In this document: positions 51,813 through 61,222 of the stretch, one piece after another
How the letters are laid out: each line of letters opens with the position of its first letter
Numbering within the stretch: the first letter of the stretch is position 1
Origin: an uncultured Cellvibrio sp.
Lineage (GTDB): Bacteria; Pseudomonadota; Gammaproteobacteria; Pseudomonadales; Cellvibrionaceae
Length of the DNA: 64,000 bases
Direction of reading: 5' to 3'
NCBI GenBank assembly: GCA_946481095.1
Contig: CAMLML010000006.1
Coordinates: 19,235-83,234, forward strand
Program-made: the position numbers and the translations under genes
Notes under the pieces: generated by a model
What the model was told of the DNA's origin: nothing
Database searches by the model: none
What the model saw: only the letters and a program-made list of their open reading frames with translations

Positions 51813-53468
51813 ATGAATATTCGTTTATGGATTCTGTTCGCAGGATTATTTTTTCCTCTTACCATTAACGCCAATCAAACCGTCAATTTTTATCAATTCA
51901 CCTATGAAGGCAAGGACGACATTTTTAAAGCACCGTTAAAAACCAATCAATTTCGCAATCCCATTCTTGCAGGGTTTTATCCCGACCCCAGCATTGTGCG
52001 GGTTGACGATGATTATTATCTGGTGAATTCCTCATTTGCTTATTCACCAGGCGTTCCCATTTTTCACAGCAAGGATTTGGTTAATTGGCAATCGCTTGGG
52101 CATGTTTTAACAACACCCACACAATTACCCATTGAAAAACAAAGCAGCTCGCGCGGAATCTATGCGCCGACTATTCGTTACCATCAGGGTATTTTTTACC
52201 TCATTACTACTTTGGTAGATATTCGCGGTAATTTTATCGTCACTGCAAAAAATCCTGCAGGCCCCTGGTCTGAACCTGTTTTGTTGCCGGAAATTGGCGG
52301 CATAGATCCTGATTTATTTTTCGATGATGATGGCAAAGTTTATATTGCACATAACGACGCGCCGATTGGTGAACCACTTTATAACGGGCACAGAGCCATA
52401 TGGTTATGGGAATATGATTTAAAAAATCAAAAAGTTGTTAAAGATTCCGGTCGTGTAATTGTGAATGGCGGCGTCGATATTTCCCAAAAACCGATTTGGA
52501 TTGAAGGCCCGCATATTTACAAAATTAATGGTTGGTATTATTTGGTTTGTGCTGAAGGCGGCACTGGCCACGATCATTCGGCAGTTGTCTTTCGCAGTAA
52601 AAGTCTCGATCAACCTTTTGTGGCTTATGAAGGAAATCCGATTCTAACTCAACGTGATTTGCCCATGGACAGAAGCAATGCCGTTGCCAATGCGGGTCAC
52701 GTTGATTTGGTGCAAACAAAAGAAGGTGAATGGTGGGCTGTTTTTCTGGCAACTCGCCCTTATGAAAAAAATTTATTCAACACCGGCCGCGAAACGTTTC
52801 TTTTACCTGTGACATGGAAAGAGGGCTGGCCCATTATTTTGGAAAAAGGCCATAGTGTTCCATTGCAACTCTCCGCGCCAAAAACACACCACAAAACCAT
52901 CAGCAAACCACTTACTGGAAATTTTGTCTGGACTGATTCATTTGACCAGCCACAAATACAAACCGAATGGTTAAAATTGCGGCAATCCAATCAGGAATTT
53001 TTCACTGTAAATAAAGGAATTCTGCAGATGAGTGCACGCAAGTTTCGGATGGATTCACTGGATCAGCCGGCATTTTTAGGCAGGCGCCAACAACATACCC
53101 AATTTGATGCGAGTACAGAAATGTCATTGCCTGCAGATAAAACTTCAGCAGGGTTGGTGATTTTCCAAAATGAACAGCATCATTATTATTTTGGAGTGAA
53201 GTCTATTGGCGAACAACAGACAATTTTTATTGAACAAGCCAGCGGTAATACACCGAAAATAATCCATGAAGAGGCTTTGCCGAAGAATTCAAAAACGGAT
53301 TCCATTAAATTGGAAATAAGCGTGAATGCAGGAAAAATTAATTTCTTCTGCCAACAGGCAGACACCGGAAAAAGTTTACTGCAAAATGCCGATGCCCGCA
53401 TTCTGAGTACGGAAATAGCGGGTGGATTTGTTGGAACCATGATCGGCCTGCATGCAAGACAGGAATAA
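51813..53468 (+). CDS. GH43 beta-xylosidase/arabinofuranosidase with C-terminal beta-sandwich
   Basis: 551 residues with a signal peptide (about 1-21, ending PLTINANQ). The five-bladed GH43 domain has catalytic base Asp in GFYPDPSIVRVDDDYYLVNS, the pKa-modulating Asp in GGIDPDLFFDDDGK, and acid Glu in IEGPHIYKINGWYYLV. Residues about 370-551 form a beta-sandwich of the Beta_xylosidase_C2 type (TSAGLVIFQNEQHHYYFGVK). It removes xylose or arabinose from xylan fragments in the periplasm. The ATG at 51813 is used in place of an in-frame TTG at 51801. Confidence 0.9.
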   Translation: MNIRLWILFAGLFFPLTINANQTVNFYQFTYEGKDDIFKAPLKTNQFRNPILAGFYPDPSIVRVDDDYYLVNSSFAYSPGVPIFHSKDLVNWQSLGHVLTTPTQLPIEKQSSSRGIYAPTIRYHQGIFYLITTLVDIRGNFIVTAKNPAGPWSEPVLLPEIGGIDPDLFFDDDGKVYIAHNDAPIGEPLYNGHRAIWLWEYDLKNQKVVKDSGRVIVNGGVDISQKPIWIEGPHIYKINGWYYLVCAEGGTGHDHSAVVFRSKSLDQPFVAYEGNPILTQRDLPMDRSNAVANAGHVDLVQTKEGEWWAVFLATRPYEKNLFNTGRETFLLPVTWKEGWPIILEKGHSVPLQLSAPKTHHKTISKPLTGNFVWTDSFDQPQIQTEWLKLRQSNQEFFTVNKGILQMSARKFRMDSLDQPAFLGRRQQHTQFDASTEMSLPADKTSAGLVIFQNEQHHYYFGVKSIGEQQTIFIEQASGNTPKIIHEEALPKNSKTDSIKLEISVNAGKINFFCQQADTGKSLLQNADARILSTEIAGGFVGTMIGLHARQE

Positions 53469-53528
53469 TTTTTGAACTATATTAACCATCACCATCAGTA
53501 TGGTTGCCAGTAAAATTTGGGATGTTTT

Positions 53529-54737
53529 ATGAAAATTGTTGATGCTAAAGTCATAGTCACCTGTCCTGGAAGAAATTTTGTCACAGTAAAAATTGTGACT
53601 GACCAGGGAATTCATGGAGTTGGTGATGCCACTCTTAATGGCCGTGAAAAATCTGTGGTTTCATACCTGCAAGATTATTTACTGCCTGCTTTGATTGGCC
53701 GCGACCCACAACAAATTGAAGATATTTGGCAATTTTTTTATCGCGGTGCCTATTGGCGTCGTGGCCCTGTGGGAATGACAGCATTGGCAGGAATTGATGT
53801 CGCCCTGTGGGATATCAAAGCAAAATTGGCGAATATGCCCTTGTATCAATTATTGGGTGGAAAAAGCCGCGAACGCATTCTGGTTTATACCCACGCTAAC
53901 GGCAAAGATCTGGAATCTACTTTAGCTGCTGTACAAAAGGCAAAAGACAAAGGCTACAAAGCTATTCGTGTGCAGTGCGGAATCCCTGGAATGGAAAAAA
54001 TTTATGGTGTTGCCAAAAACAATAAGAGTTACGAACCTGCCGATGCTGATTTACCTTCAGTTGAAACCTGGTCAACTGAAAAATATATGCAATATATTCC
54101 GGAAGTCTTTTCCGCTGTTCGTGAGGAATTTGGTTACGACATTCATTTGTTGCATGACGTGCATCATCGTTTAACGCCAATCGAAGCCGCCCGTGTTGGC
54201 AAAGACTTGGAGCCTTATCGATTGTTCTGGATGGAAGATGCGGTCGCTGCAGAAAATCAGGACGCATTTAAATTAATTCGCCATCACACCACTACACCAC
54301 TGGCAGTCGGTGAGGTATTCAACTCTATTCACGATTGCCGGGAGCTGATTCAAAATCAATTAATCGATTTTATTCGCACAACAATAGTCCACGCAGGTGG
54401 AATAACCCACGTGCGTCGCATTGCGGATTTCGCCAGTTTATTTAATGTGCGCACAGGATTTCACGGCGCTACCGATTTATCCCCCATTTGCATGGGCGCT
54501 GCGTTGCATTTTGATTATTGGGTTCCCAATTTCGGCATCCAGGAACATATGGCCCACAGCGAACAAATGAATGAAGTTTTCCCGCAAGCTTACAGTTATC
54601 AGGATGGTTATTTCACACCGGGAGAAGCCATAGGTCACGGCGTTGATATAGACGAAAAACTCGCCGCAAAATATCCCTACAAGCGTGCCTGTTTACCGGT
54701 AAATCGATTGGAAGATGGAACGCTTTGGCATTGGTAA
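53529..54737 (+). CDS. manD: D-mannonate dehydratase, enolase superfamily (ManD)
   Basis: 402 residues, exactly the family length. It begins [20 protein letters not shown]. The lid has [20 protein letters not shown], the barrel carries [11 protein letters not shown], and metal ligands lie in [23 protein letters not shown] and [23 protein letters not shown] and [10 protein letters not shown] follow. It dehydrates D-mannonate to 2-keto-3-deoxygluconate in the glucuronate pathway. Next to xylan genes it probably handles glucuronate side chains of glucuronoxylan. An in-frame TTG at 53517 was rejected. Confidence 0.92.
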   Translation: MKIVDAKVIVTCPGRNFVTVKIVTDQGIHGVGDATLNGREKSVVSYLQDYLLPALIGRDPQQIEDIWQFFYRGAYWRRGPVGMTALAGIDVALWDIKAKLANMPLYQLLGGKSRERILVYTHANGKDLESTLAAVQKAKDKGYKAIRVQCGIPGMEKIYGVAKNNKSYEPADADLPSVETWSTEKYMQYIPEVFSAVREEFGYDIHLLHDVHHRLTPIEAARVGKDLEPYRLFWMEDAVAAENQDAFKLIRHHTTTPLAVGEVFNSIHDCRELIQNQLIDFIRTTIVHAGGITHVRRIADFASLFNVRTGFHGATDLSPICMGAALHFDYWVPNFGIQEHMAHSEQMNEVFPQAYSYQDGYFTPGEAIGHGVDIDEKLAAKYPYKRACLPVNRLEDGTLWHW

Positions 54738-54760
54738 GGAGTATTATCATTCAGTCGCTA

Positions 54761-55072
54761 CTAAACAATTTCTTTTTTGATTTTTAGTAATCCATTAGAA
54801 AGCGTAAAAAAAGTAAAGCTTAATAGAAAAATATATGCACACAAGAAAAAATTGCCCTTCGCACTACTTAACGCAGAGATTACAAATGCCAAAATTAAAG
54901 TGTATAGATTGGTATCTTTGTGGATGGATTTATAATTAAACCTATGCCTAATAAGAACGCACGCAAACATAAGCAGCCACATTATCCATGGAAACTTCCA
55001 ATTATCAGGAAATGCAACTAAGGTAAGAAATAACTGTAATCCGCACAACAGAAGTATTATTAACCAATTCAT
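54761..55072 (-). CDS. Hypothetical small membrane protein
   Basis: 103 residues with about three membrane segments (4-22, 29-42, 58-95 region). It ends in a lysine-rich tail LLKIKKEIV. The base composition is clearly more AT-rich than the flanking genes. No family is recognised. It sits between manD and xerC, 59 bases downstream of xerC on the same strand. Confidence 0.6.
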   Translation of the reverse strand: MNWLIILLLCGLQLFLTLVAFPDNWKFPWIMWLLMFACVLIRHRFNYKSIHKDTNLYTLILAFVISALSSAKGNFFLCAYIFLLSFTFFTLSNGLLKIKKEIV

Positions 55073-55131
55073 TTTCGATCTACCAAATGTGAAAACCGAT
55101 TGATAGACAATTCATGGTCATATCTTTTTGT

Positions 55132-56061
55132 TCACTCTTTAGCTTCTCTGGCAACTTTTCTGTTCGCTCTTGGATGAGCTTGATCGTAGACTTTTGCTAA
55201 ATGTTGAAAATCGAGGTGAGTGTAAATTTGCGTGGTGGCTATGTTGGCGTGGCCCAGCATTTCTTGAACCAAGCGTAAATCGCCGGAGGATTCCAGCATG
55301 TGGCTGGCGAAAGAATGACGGAGCATGTGCGGGTGAACGGGGTTATCCATACCCTGTTCGAGACTTAATTGTTGTAAACGCATTTGTACCGCGCGATGGC
55401 TGATGCGCGAGCCGCGTTGAGTGATAAATAACGCGAGTTCTTCGGGTATTGCAAAAAGATGCCGTTGTGCGAGCCATTCGTTAATGGCTTTGATTGCAGC
55501 ACTGCCAACAGGAACACTGCGTGTCTTATTGCCTTTACCGGTAATGGTGATCATGGCTTCACGCAGGTCTATGTCAGTGAGATTCACGCTGACAATTTCG
55601 GCCAGACGCAATCCGGATGAGTAGAGTAATTCCAGCAATGCGCGATCGCGATAAGCAATAAAATCATCGCCCTTAACTTCAACAAATTGAGCGGCCTGAT
55701 CAACATCCAGGGTTTTAGGCAAATGTTTTGCTGATTTGGGGGCTGCTATACCTTCCGCAGGGTTGAAGCTGATCCATGACTGTTTGATGCAGTATTGAAA
55801 AAAACTTCGCAATGCGGAAAGCCAGCGCTGCAGGCTTTTTCCGTTCAGTCCTTCCCGATGTAAAAAAGCGGCTGCTTGACGGATAAATTTCACATCAATT
55901 TTTTGCCATGTTTCCCGATGTTGCGCTTGGCAAATCTTTTGGAACTTTTGTAAATCGCGCAGGTAATTGGTTTGCGTATGCAACGAAAGTTGCTTTTCGT
56001 TTTGCATATAGAATAAAAATTGTTGAACAGCGTTTTCGAATGGCAATTCAACTTTATTCAT
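55132..56061 (-). CDS. xerC: Tyrosine recombinase XerC
   Basis: 309 residues. The N-terminal SAM-like domain includes LSLHTQTNYLRDLQKFQKIC. The catalytic domain has the full tetrad: Arg in YSSGLRLAEIVSVNL, His-x-x-Arg in HPHMLRHSFASHML, His in EMLGHANIATTQIYTHLD, and the Tyr nucleophile in the last. With XerD it resolves chromosome dimers at dif. It is the last gene of the lptM-lysA-dapF-DUF484-xerC cluster, as in Pseudomonas. Confidence 0.95.
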   Translation of the reverse strand: MNKVELPFENAVQQFLFYMQNEKQLSLHTQTNYLRDLQKFQKICQAQHRETWQKIDVKFIRQAAAFLHREGLNGKSLQRWLSALRSFFQYCIKQSWISFNPAEGIAAPKSAKHLPKTLDVDQAAQFVEVKGDDFIAYRDRALLELLYSSGLRLAEIVSVNLTDIDLREAMITITGKGNKTRSVPVGSAAIKAINEWLAQRHLFAIPEELALFITQRGSRISHRAVQMRLQQLSLEQGMDNPVHPHMLRHSFASHMLESSGDLRLVQEMLGHANIATTQIYTHLDFQHLAKVYDQAHPRANRKVAREAKE

Positions 56062-56073
56062 AATGTAATTCCA

Positions 56074-56772
56074 CTAACGAGGAAGATATTTAGGTAACAA
56101 TCGATTCAACACTTCGGCAATATAACCTAAAAACAAGGTTCCCATACTGGAACGATAATAATGTGGATCTTTATTTCCTACCGCCAGCACACCAAAAGCA
56201 CTGCCATGAACCAGAGGTACTGCAGCAATCGAACCTATTTCTGCAGAACGGTCTGCGAATAAAAATTCAATTTCTTCTTTGGCGACAACACCGCAAATCG
56301 CACGATTATTTTTAATTAAAGGCCCAATATACTGACGCGCCTGGGCAATTGGAACAATACGAGCCTGGCTGCTGGGAATTTTATCCGGATTGCCAAATAA
56401 AATTAAACTGCTGGCATCGATATGAAATTCCTTATCAAAGCTGTAATACAACGCGTCAACTATATCACCAAAATCCTGACCTTCCAGCAAAGACAATAAC
56501 AATCGTTTGGTTTTATCGAACAGTTTGTCATTCTCACGTGCGTTATCTAACAATTTACTCAAGCGATTGCGCATATCAATGTTGCGTTCGCGCAAAATAC
56601 TGACCTGACGCTCAACCAGCGAAACTGCCGCGCCGGTTTCGTGCGGTAAGGTCATGTCGGCAAGCAGATCGCGATGATCAATAAAAAAATCAGGATGGTC
56701 TCGTAAGTAAACCGCAATTTGTTCCGGTTCCAGAGGATCAGCGAGTGTCGCTTGTTTGTTCTCGATTGTCAT
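56074..56772 (-). CDS. DUF484 (GAF-like) family protein
   Basis: 232 residues from the ATG at 56772. The N-terminus has AVYLRDHPDFFIDHRDLLAD and LVERQVSILRERNIDMRNRL, then a GAF-like domain (ICGVVAKEEIEFLFADRSAE, then LVHGSAFGVLAVGNKDPHYY). Function is unknown; the gene is almost always between dapF and xerC. The frame stays open upstream into dapF (to 56814), but the 56772 start leaves a normal 13-base gap and matches the family N-terminus. Confidence 0.9.
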   Translation of the reverse strand: MTIENKQATLADPLEPEQIAVYLRDHPDFFIDHRDLLADMTLPHETGAAVSLVERQVSILRERNIDMRNRLSKLLDNARENDKLFDKTKRLLLSLLEGQDFGDIVDALYYSFDKEFHIDASSLILFGNPDKIPSSQARIVPIAQARQYIGPLIKNNRAICGVVAKEEIEFLFADRSAEIGSIAAVPLVHGSAFGVLAVGNKDPHYYRSSMGTLFLGYIAEVLNRLLPKYLPR

Positions 56773-56785
56773 ACAGGTTTTCCCA

Positions 56786-57631
56786 TCACAACTTGATCTG
56801 CCCATGAAAAACAAATTCGGCGGGCCCTGTCATCATCACGGGTGATGATTCATCAGTCCATTCAATACGCAAACTACCACCCGGTAAATTCACTTTCACT
56901 TTTTCATTTAACAATCCACGCAAACGGCCTGCAACAACAGCAGCACAGGCCCCCGTACCACAAGCAAGCGTCTCACCGGCGCCGCGCTCATAAACACGTA
57001 GATTAATTTCATTCCTGGAAACAATTTGCATAAAGCCCGCATTAACGCGAGCAGGAAATTGTACGTGGCGTTCAATCAGCGGCCCCAGCTTTTCTACTTC
57101 GGCCGTTTTGACATCATCAACTACCAACACTGCATGAGGATTGCCCATAGACACAGCAGAAATCTGCAATTGATTTCCCGCTACAGATAAAGGATAGGTC
57201 AGATTGCGCGCAATTGAAGTTTTATTTTCACCGGTAAAAGGAATTTGCTCCGGATTCAAACGGGGTACACCCATATTCACACTGACTTGCTCATCATCCT
57301 GCACGCTGAGTTCAATAGTGCCGCCCGCTGTTTCCACCCGGATAATTTTTTTACCGGTTAATTTTCTGTCGCGAACAAAACGGGCAAAACAACGTGCACC
57401 ATTGCCACAGTTTTCAACTTCACTGCCATCGCTGTTAAAAATACGATAGCGAAAATCAACTGCCGATGATTCGGGAATTTCCACCAGCAAAATCTGGTCG
57501 CAGCCAATACCAAAATGGCGATCCGCAATAAAGCGAATACGCTCCGGGGTCAGGCGTACGTTTTGGCTGATTGCATCTATCACAACAAAATCATTGCCCA
57601 GTCCATGCATTTTGCTAAATTTTAATCGCAT
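56786..57631 (-). CDS. dapF: Diaminopimelate epimerase
   Basis: 281 residues. It starts [19 protein letters not shown]. The two catalytic cysteines lie in [16 protein letters not shown] (residue about 75) and [17 protein letters not shown]. It interconverts LL- and meso-diaminopimelate for lysine and peptidoglycan. The ATG at 57631 has a GGAAA site upstream; the upstream in-frame start at 57664 would overlap lysA's 3' end and adds non-family residues. Confidence 0.95.
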   Translation of the reverse strand: MRLKFSKMHGLGNDFVVIDAISQNVRLTPERIRFIADRHFGIGCDQILLVEIPESSAVDFRYRIFNSDGSEVENCGNGARCFARFVRDRKLTGKKIIRVETAGGTIELSVQDDEQVSVNMGVPRLNPEQIPFTGENKTSIARNLTYPLSVAGNQLQISAVSMGNPHAVLVVDDVKTAEVEKLGPLIERHVQFPARVNAGFMQIVSRNEINLRVYERGAGETLACGTGACAAVVAGRLRGLLNEKVKVNLPGGSLRIEWTDESSPVMMTGPAEFVFHGQIKL

Positions 57632-57668
57632 ATGTTTTCCGATCTGCTGGGTGGATTCCACCAAAATA

Positions 57669-58916
57669 TTATTCCGGCAATAGATGTTCGCCGCGAATCA
57701 AATCTTCAAATGTCTCACGTGCACGCACCAGATGAACCTGATCTCCATCCACCATGATTTCGGCTGCACGTCCGCGAGAGTTGTAATTCGAACTCATGCT
57801 GAAACCATAGGCTCCCGTAGACATCATCGCCAGTAAGTCGCCAGTTTGCAAAGCCAGTTCGCGATTCTTGGCAATAAAATCACCGGTTTCACAGATGGGC
57901 CCAACCAGATCCCAGGTTTTCACCTCGCCTGCATGAGGTTTAACGGGTTTTACTGCTTGCCAGGCTTGATAAAGTGCCGGGCGAATATTGTCGTTCATCG
58001 CCGCATCCACTACCGCAAAATTTTTGTGTTCTGTGGGTTTTAAAAATAACACTTTGGTTAAGAGCGCACCGGCGTTTGCCACTATCGAACGCCCCGGTTC
58101 GAACATCAAGTGTAAATTTCTTCCGGCAATTTTTTGTTTAATTGCCGCCATATAATCAGCCACCGCCGGTGGTGATTCCTGATTGTAGGTAACACCCAGG
58201 CCTCCGCCCAAATCCAAATGTTCAATATGAATTTGATTAGCGGCCAGCTCATCAATCAATAACAACAATCTATCCAATGCATCCAAAAAGGGTGTCAGTT
58301 GGGTTAATTGCGAACCTATATGACAATCAACCCCTTTTATCGAAATACCCGATAAAGATTTGGCGCGTGCATAAACTGCAGGAGCACGTTTGATATCAAT
58401 ACCAAATTTATTTTCTTTCAGGCCGGTTGAAATATAGGGATGAGTCTGTGCATCCACATCCGGGTTCACACGCAAGGATATATTCGCGGTTTTATTGAGT
58501 TGTGTGGCCACAATTGAAATCAATTCCAGCTCTGCTTCCGATTCAACATTGAAACAAAAAATCCCGACATTCAGCGCGCGTGCAATTTCATCGGCAGTTT
58601 TACCAACACCGGAAAAAACGATACGCGACGGATTACCACCGGCACGTAACACGCGCTCCAACTCGCCAGCAGAAACAATATCAAAACCGGCACCGAGGCG
58701 CGCCAATAAATTCAAAACTGCCAGGTTGGAATTGGCTTTGATCGCATAACAAATCATGCCAGGGTGTTCACCCAGCGCCTGGGCATAAGATAAATATTGT
58801 TGGGTGATTGCTGCACGGCTATAAACATAAGCCGGGGTGCCAAACTTTTCGGCGATATCACTTAATGCTGTATCTTCAACATAAAGTTCACCATTTCGTT
58901 GCGTAAAGTGTTGCAT
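57669..58916 (-). CDS. lysA: Diaminopimelate decarboxylase
   Basis: 415 residues. PLP lysine is in [17 protein letters not shown]. Further blocks are [60 protein letters not shown] and the substrate cysteine region ICETGDFIA. It makes lysine from meso-diaminopimelate. I chose the ATG at 58916 because [15 protein letters not shown] aligns with the usual N-terminus. An upstream in-frame ATG at 58943 overlaps the lptM stop as ATGA and may be used for coupling. Confidence 0.95.
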   Translation of the reverse strand: MQHFTQRNGELYVEDTALSDIAEKFGTPAYVYSRAAITQQYLSYAQALGEHPGMICYAIKANSNLAVLNLLARLGAGFDIVSAGELERVLRAGGNPSRIVFSGVGKTADEIARALNVGIFCFNVESEAELELISIVATQLNKTANISLRVNPDVDAQTHPYISTGLKENKFGIDIKRAPAVYARAKSLSGISIKGVDCHIGSQLTQLTPFLDALDRLLLLIDELAANQIHIEHLDLGGGLGVTYNQESPPAVADYMAAIKQKIAGRNLHLMFEPGRSIVANAGALLTKVLFLKPTEHKNFAVVDAAMNDNIRPALYQAWQAVKPVKPHAGEVKTWDLVGPICETGDFIAKNRELALQTGDLLAMMSTGAYGFSMSSNYNSRGRAAEIMVDGDQVHLVRARETFEDLIRGEHLLPE

Positions 58917-58939
58917 AAAAATCTCGCTGATTTTAAAAG

Positions 58940-59077
58940 TCATTCATCTGATGAAGCTTGTGGTTTCTCGACGGGTTTTTCATCGGGGGGTAAAAACAGT
59001 GGCCCTTTTTGCCCGCAAGCAGCCAAGCCCGCAATCACTATCACCAACAGCAACAATAATAAGGCATGTTTGCGCAC
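58940..59077 (-). CDS. lptM: LptM-type small lipoprotein upstream of lysA
   Basis: 45 residues from a GTG start at 59077 with a perfect AGAGGA site 7 bases upstream. The signal peptide is all leucine/valine (residues 4-20) and ends in lipobox GLAACGQKGPLFLP. The CGQKGPL sequence after the lipidated cysteine is the hallmark of LptM (YifL), which helps oxidise and assemble the LptDE lipopolysaccharide translocon. The rest is a short tail rich in Pro, Glu and Lys. Its stop overlaps an ATG of lysA by 4 bases. The lptM-lysA order is conserved in pseudomonads. Confidence 0.92.
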   Translation of the reverse strand: MRKHALLLLLLVIVIAGLAACGQKGPLFLPPDEKPVEKPQASSDE

Positions 59078-59240
59078 AGGATGATCCTCTCGTGAATTAG
59101 CTCGGCAGTATAACCGCGCATGCCAAGCCTACCAACCCTTAAACCTGAATCAGTGAATGGTAAATCTCTGTAATGCTGATCGCTCCCGTGCATAATTTTC
59201 CCTAGGCTTTACAAATTCTACAAATATTAATCGGTGCACT

Positions 59241-60044
59241 ATGAAATTATCGGCAATTCTGATTTTTGTTTATTTATCAGGCAGCTCTGTTTTTGCTACG
59301 GAGTGGAAGCCATTATTTAATGGAAAAAATCTGGATGGATGGGAAACCTATGTCAGTTACCAGCCTGAATCCAATGATTACAATCACAAATCGACGCAAA
59401 CCCCGCGCGGAATTAATTCAGATCCACGCAAAGTATTCAGTGTGGTCGATGGCTTGTTGCGTATTTCAGGCGAAGAGTGGGGCGGCATAACCTCGGCAGA
59501 ATCTTTTTCCGATTTTCATTTGCGATTTGAAATTAAATGGGGCGAAAAAAAATGGCATCCACGTTTGGACGCACGACGCGATAGTGGCATTTTATATTTT
59601 GCCGTTGGCCCACAAGGTGCCCAAAGCCAACACTGGATGCGCAGCCACGAATTTCAGGTTCAGGAAGGTGATTGCGGTGATTATCACAGCCTGGATGGCG
59701 TGACGGTTGACGCCCATGTTGGCGACGCCAATGAAGGTAGCTGGAAATTTTTTCGTTATGACCCATCGCTACCTCTGAAAACCGGTATTGCCTCGCGCAT
59801 ACTGAAACTGGGCGCACTGGAAAACATCAATTACGAAAAACCCTTCGGGCAATGGAACCTGATGGAAGTTATCGCCAATAAAGGCACCATCATCCACAAG
59901 GTCAATGGCAAGGAAGTACTGCGACTGTTTAATTCACAACAACCCATTGACGGGAAATTACAACCACTGACCTCCGGCAAAATACAAATCCAATCCGAGG
60001 GCGCAGAGGTGTTTTATCGCAATATAGAAATTAAAACCCTTTGA
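59241..60044 (+). CDS. Secreted DUF1080 (3-keto-disaccharide hydrolase-like) protein
   Basis: 267 residues with a signal peptide (about 1-19, ending SSVFATEW). DUF1080 opens at WKPLFNGKNLDGWETYVS and continues with DGLLRISGEEWGGITSAESF, RDSGILYFAVGP and HEFQVQEGDCGDYHSL. The fold is a concanavalin-like beta-sandwich; members act on 3-keto-glycosides or bind sugars. It is a single gene outside a sugar operon, so its substrate is unknown. It has no terminator before the LexA-controlled gene that follows. Confidence 0.85.
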   Translation: MKLSAILIFVYLSGSSVFATEWKPLFNGKNLDGWETYVSYQPESNDYNHKSTQTPRGINSDPRKVFSVVDGLLRISGEEWGGITSAESFSDFHLRFEIKWGEKKWHPRLDARRDSGILYFAVGPQGAQSQHWMRSHEFQVQEGDCGDYHSLDGVTVDAHVGDANEGSWKFFRYDPSLPLKTGIASRILKLGALENINYEKPFGQWNLMEVIANKGTIIHKVNGKEVLRLFNSQQPIDGKLQPLTSGKIQIQSEGAEVFYRNIEIKTL

Positions 60045-60092
60045 ATTAATTGAATCCCCTTAACTGAATACTCCGTGAGCTTGCGCGCAGGA

Positions 60093-60108
60093 CTGTTTGC
60101 ATATACAG
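60093..60108. promoter_or_regulatory. LexA (SOS) box
   Basis: CTGTTTGCATATACAG, a perfect CTGT-N8-ACAG with an AT-rich centre, flanked by A and TA as in TACTGT-N8-ACAGTA. It sits 31 bases upstream of the BRO-family gene. Confidence 0.75.
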
Positions 60109-60139
60109 TATTTGCTTCCGCAACAAATGGGATTTGATT

Positions 60140-60979
60140 ATGAAAACGGACGCTACATTATTTGAAGATCATTCAATTCGCCGCATTTACGATGAAGAAT
60201 CCAACACTTGGTGGTTCTCTGTAGTCGATATAGTGCAGGTGTTGACTCAACAGCCTGATTATCAGACGGCTCGTAAATATTGGAACAAGCTAAAAGAACG
60301 GCTTAAAAGAGAAGGAAGCCAACTGGTGACAAATTGTCACCAGTTGAAAATGTTGGCTGATGATGGAAAACAACGACTGACTGATGTAGCTACCGCAGAA
60401 ACACTCTTGCGATTGGTGCAATCCATCCCCAGCCCCAAAGCTGAGCCCATCAAACTTTGGCTAGCTAAAGTGGGCTATGAACGCATGCAGGAGATGGCGG
60501 ATCCCGCAAGATCATTAGATCGCGCAAGAGAAACCTGGCAAAAACACGGGCGCAGCGAAAAGTGGATTCAACAACGCATGATGGGCCAGGAAACCCGCAA
60601 TAAATTAACCGACTACTGGACGAATCACGATATTAAACAAGGTGAAGAATTTGCAATCCTGACCAATATCATTCATCAGGAATGGGCAGAGCTTAGCGTG
60701 AAGGACCACAAAAATTTAAAAGGATTGGTCGATCAAAATCTGCGTGATCATATGAGTGAAGCAGAACTTATTTTCACTGCATTAGCTGAATTATCCACCC
60801 GACAAATCGCAGAAAGTGTTGAAGCAACCGGTTTGGATGAAAATAAATCAGCCGCAAAAACTGGCGGTAATATTGCTAAAAAAGCACGTGTTGAATTGGA
60901 GCAGAAAACCGGAAAGAAAGTTGTTACCGGGAAAAATTATTTGCCGATTACCGGTCGCGACGGACTGGAAGAATCTTAG
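60140..60979 (+). CDS. BRO-N domain protein, DinD/antirepressor-like, LexA-controlled
   Basis: 279 residues. The N-terminal BRO domain (about 8-115) has FEDHSIRRIYDEESNTWWFS, VVDIVQVLT, YWNKLKERLKREGSQLVTNC and LTDVATAETLLRLVQSIPSP. The C-terminal half is charged and helical, ending NYLPITGRDGLEE. BRO-N domains occur in phage antirepressors. E. coli DinD, also SOS-induced, has a distantly similar layout. An SOS box lies just upstream. The ATG at 60140 is preferred over a TTG at 60134. No other phage gene is near, so it is probably a domesticated or solitary copy. Confidence 0.82.
   Translation: MKTDATLFEDHSIRRIYDEESNTWWFSVVDIVQVLTQQPDYQTARKYWNKLKERLKREGSQLVTNCHQLKMLADDGKQRLTDVATAETLLRLVQSIPSPKAEPIKLWLAKVGYERMQEMADPARSLDRARETWQKHGRSEKWIQQRMMGQETRNKLTDYWTNHDIKQGEEFAILTNIIHQEWAELSVKDHKNLKGLVDQNLRDHMSEAELIFTALAELSTRQIAESVEATGLDENKSAAKTGGNIAKKARVELEQKTGKKVVTGKNYLPITGRDGLEES
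60320..60346. repeat. Perfect 12-bp inverted repeat inside the BRO gene
   Basis: CAACTGGTGACA, spacer AAT, TGTCACCAGTTG within codons for SQLVTNCHQL. Family members encode a similar protein motif here, so part of the symmetry may be forced by the protein, but a perfect 12-base arm is more than needed. Confidence 0.6.
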
Positions 60980-60982
60980 CAA

Positions 60983-61060
60983 GTAGCCCGTAAGGAGTGA
61001 AACGTATTGCGGGGTTTTATCCAAAAAATTCCCGCATTACGCAAGCTCCATACGGGATAC
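60983..61060. repeat. Imperfect inverted repeat of the GTAGCCCG...CGGG.TAC type
   Basis: GTAGCCCGTAAGGAG... pairs imperfectly with ...CTCCATACGGGATAC, with inner TGCGGG / CCCGCA arms. This looks like a widespread intergenic repeat of environmental bacteria. It starts 4 bases after the BRO stop and may also act as its terminator. Confidence 0.6.
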
Positions 61061-61078
61061 ATATCCGCCGCGGCACCT

Positions 61079-61204
61079 GTAGGGCGGGTCAAGACCCGCG
61101 TGTGCGGAGTGCAATGCATCAAAGCGTTAAAAAATTCTAGAAAATAAAATCAAAAGCGTCATGAATTCAAACATCGGCGCGACGCGGGTCTTGACCCGCC
61201 CTAC
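61079..61204. repeat. 23-bp perfect inverted repeat with nested palindromes
   Basis: Arms at 61079-61101 and 61182-61204 are exact reverse complements, and each arm contains its own palindrome GCGGGTCAAGACCCGC or its complement. The 80 bases between are AT-rich and carry no frame. The layout is like a small non-autonomous element or paired REP units. No flanking target duplication was recognised. Confidence 0.75.
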
Positions 61205-61222
61205 GGATGCATCGTGGTTAAT

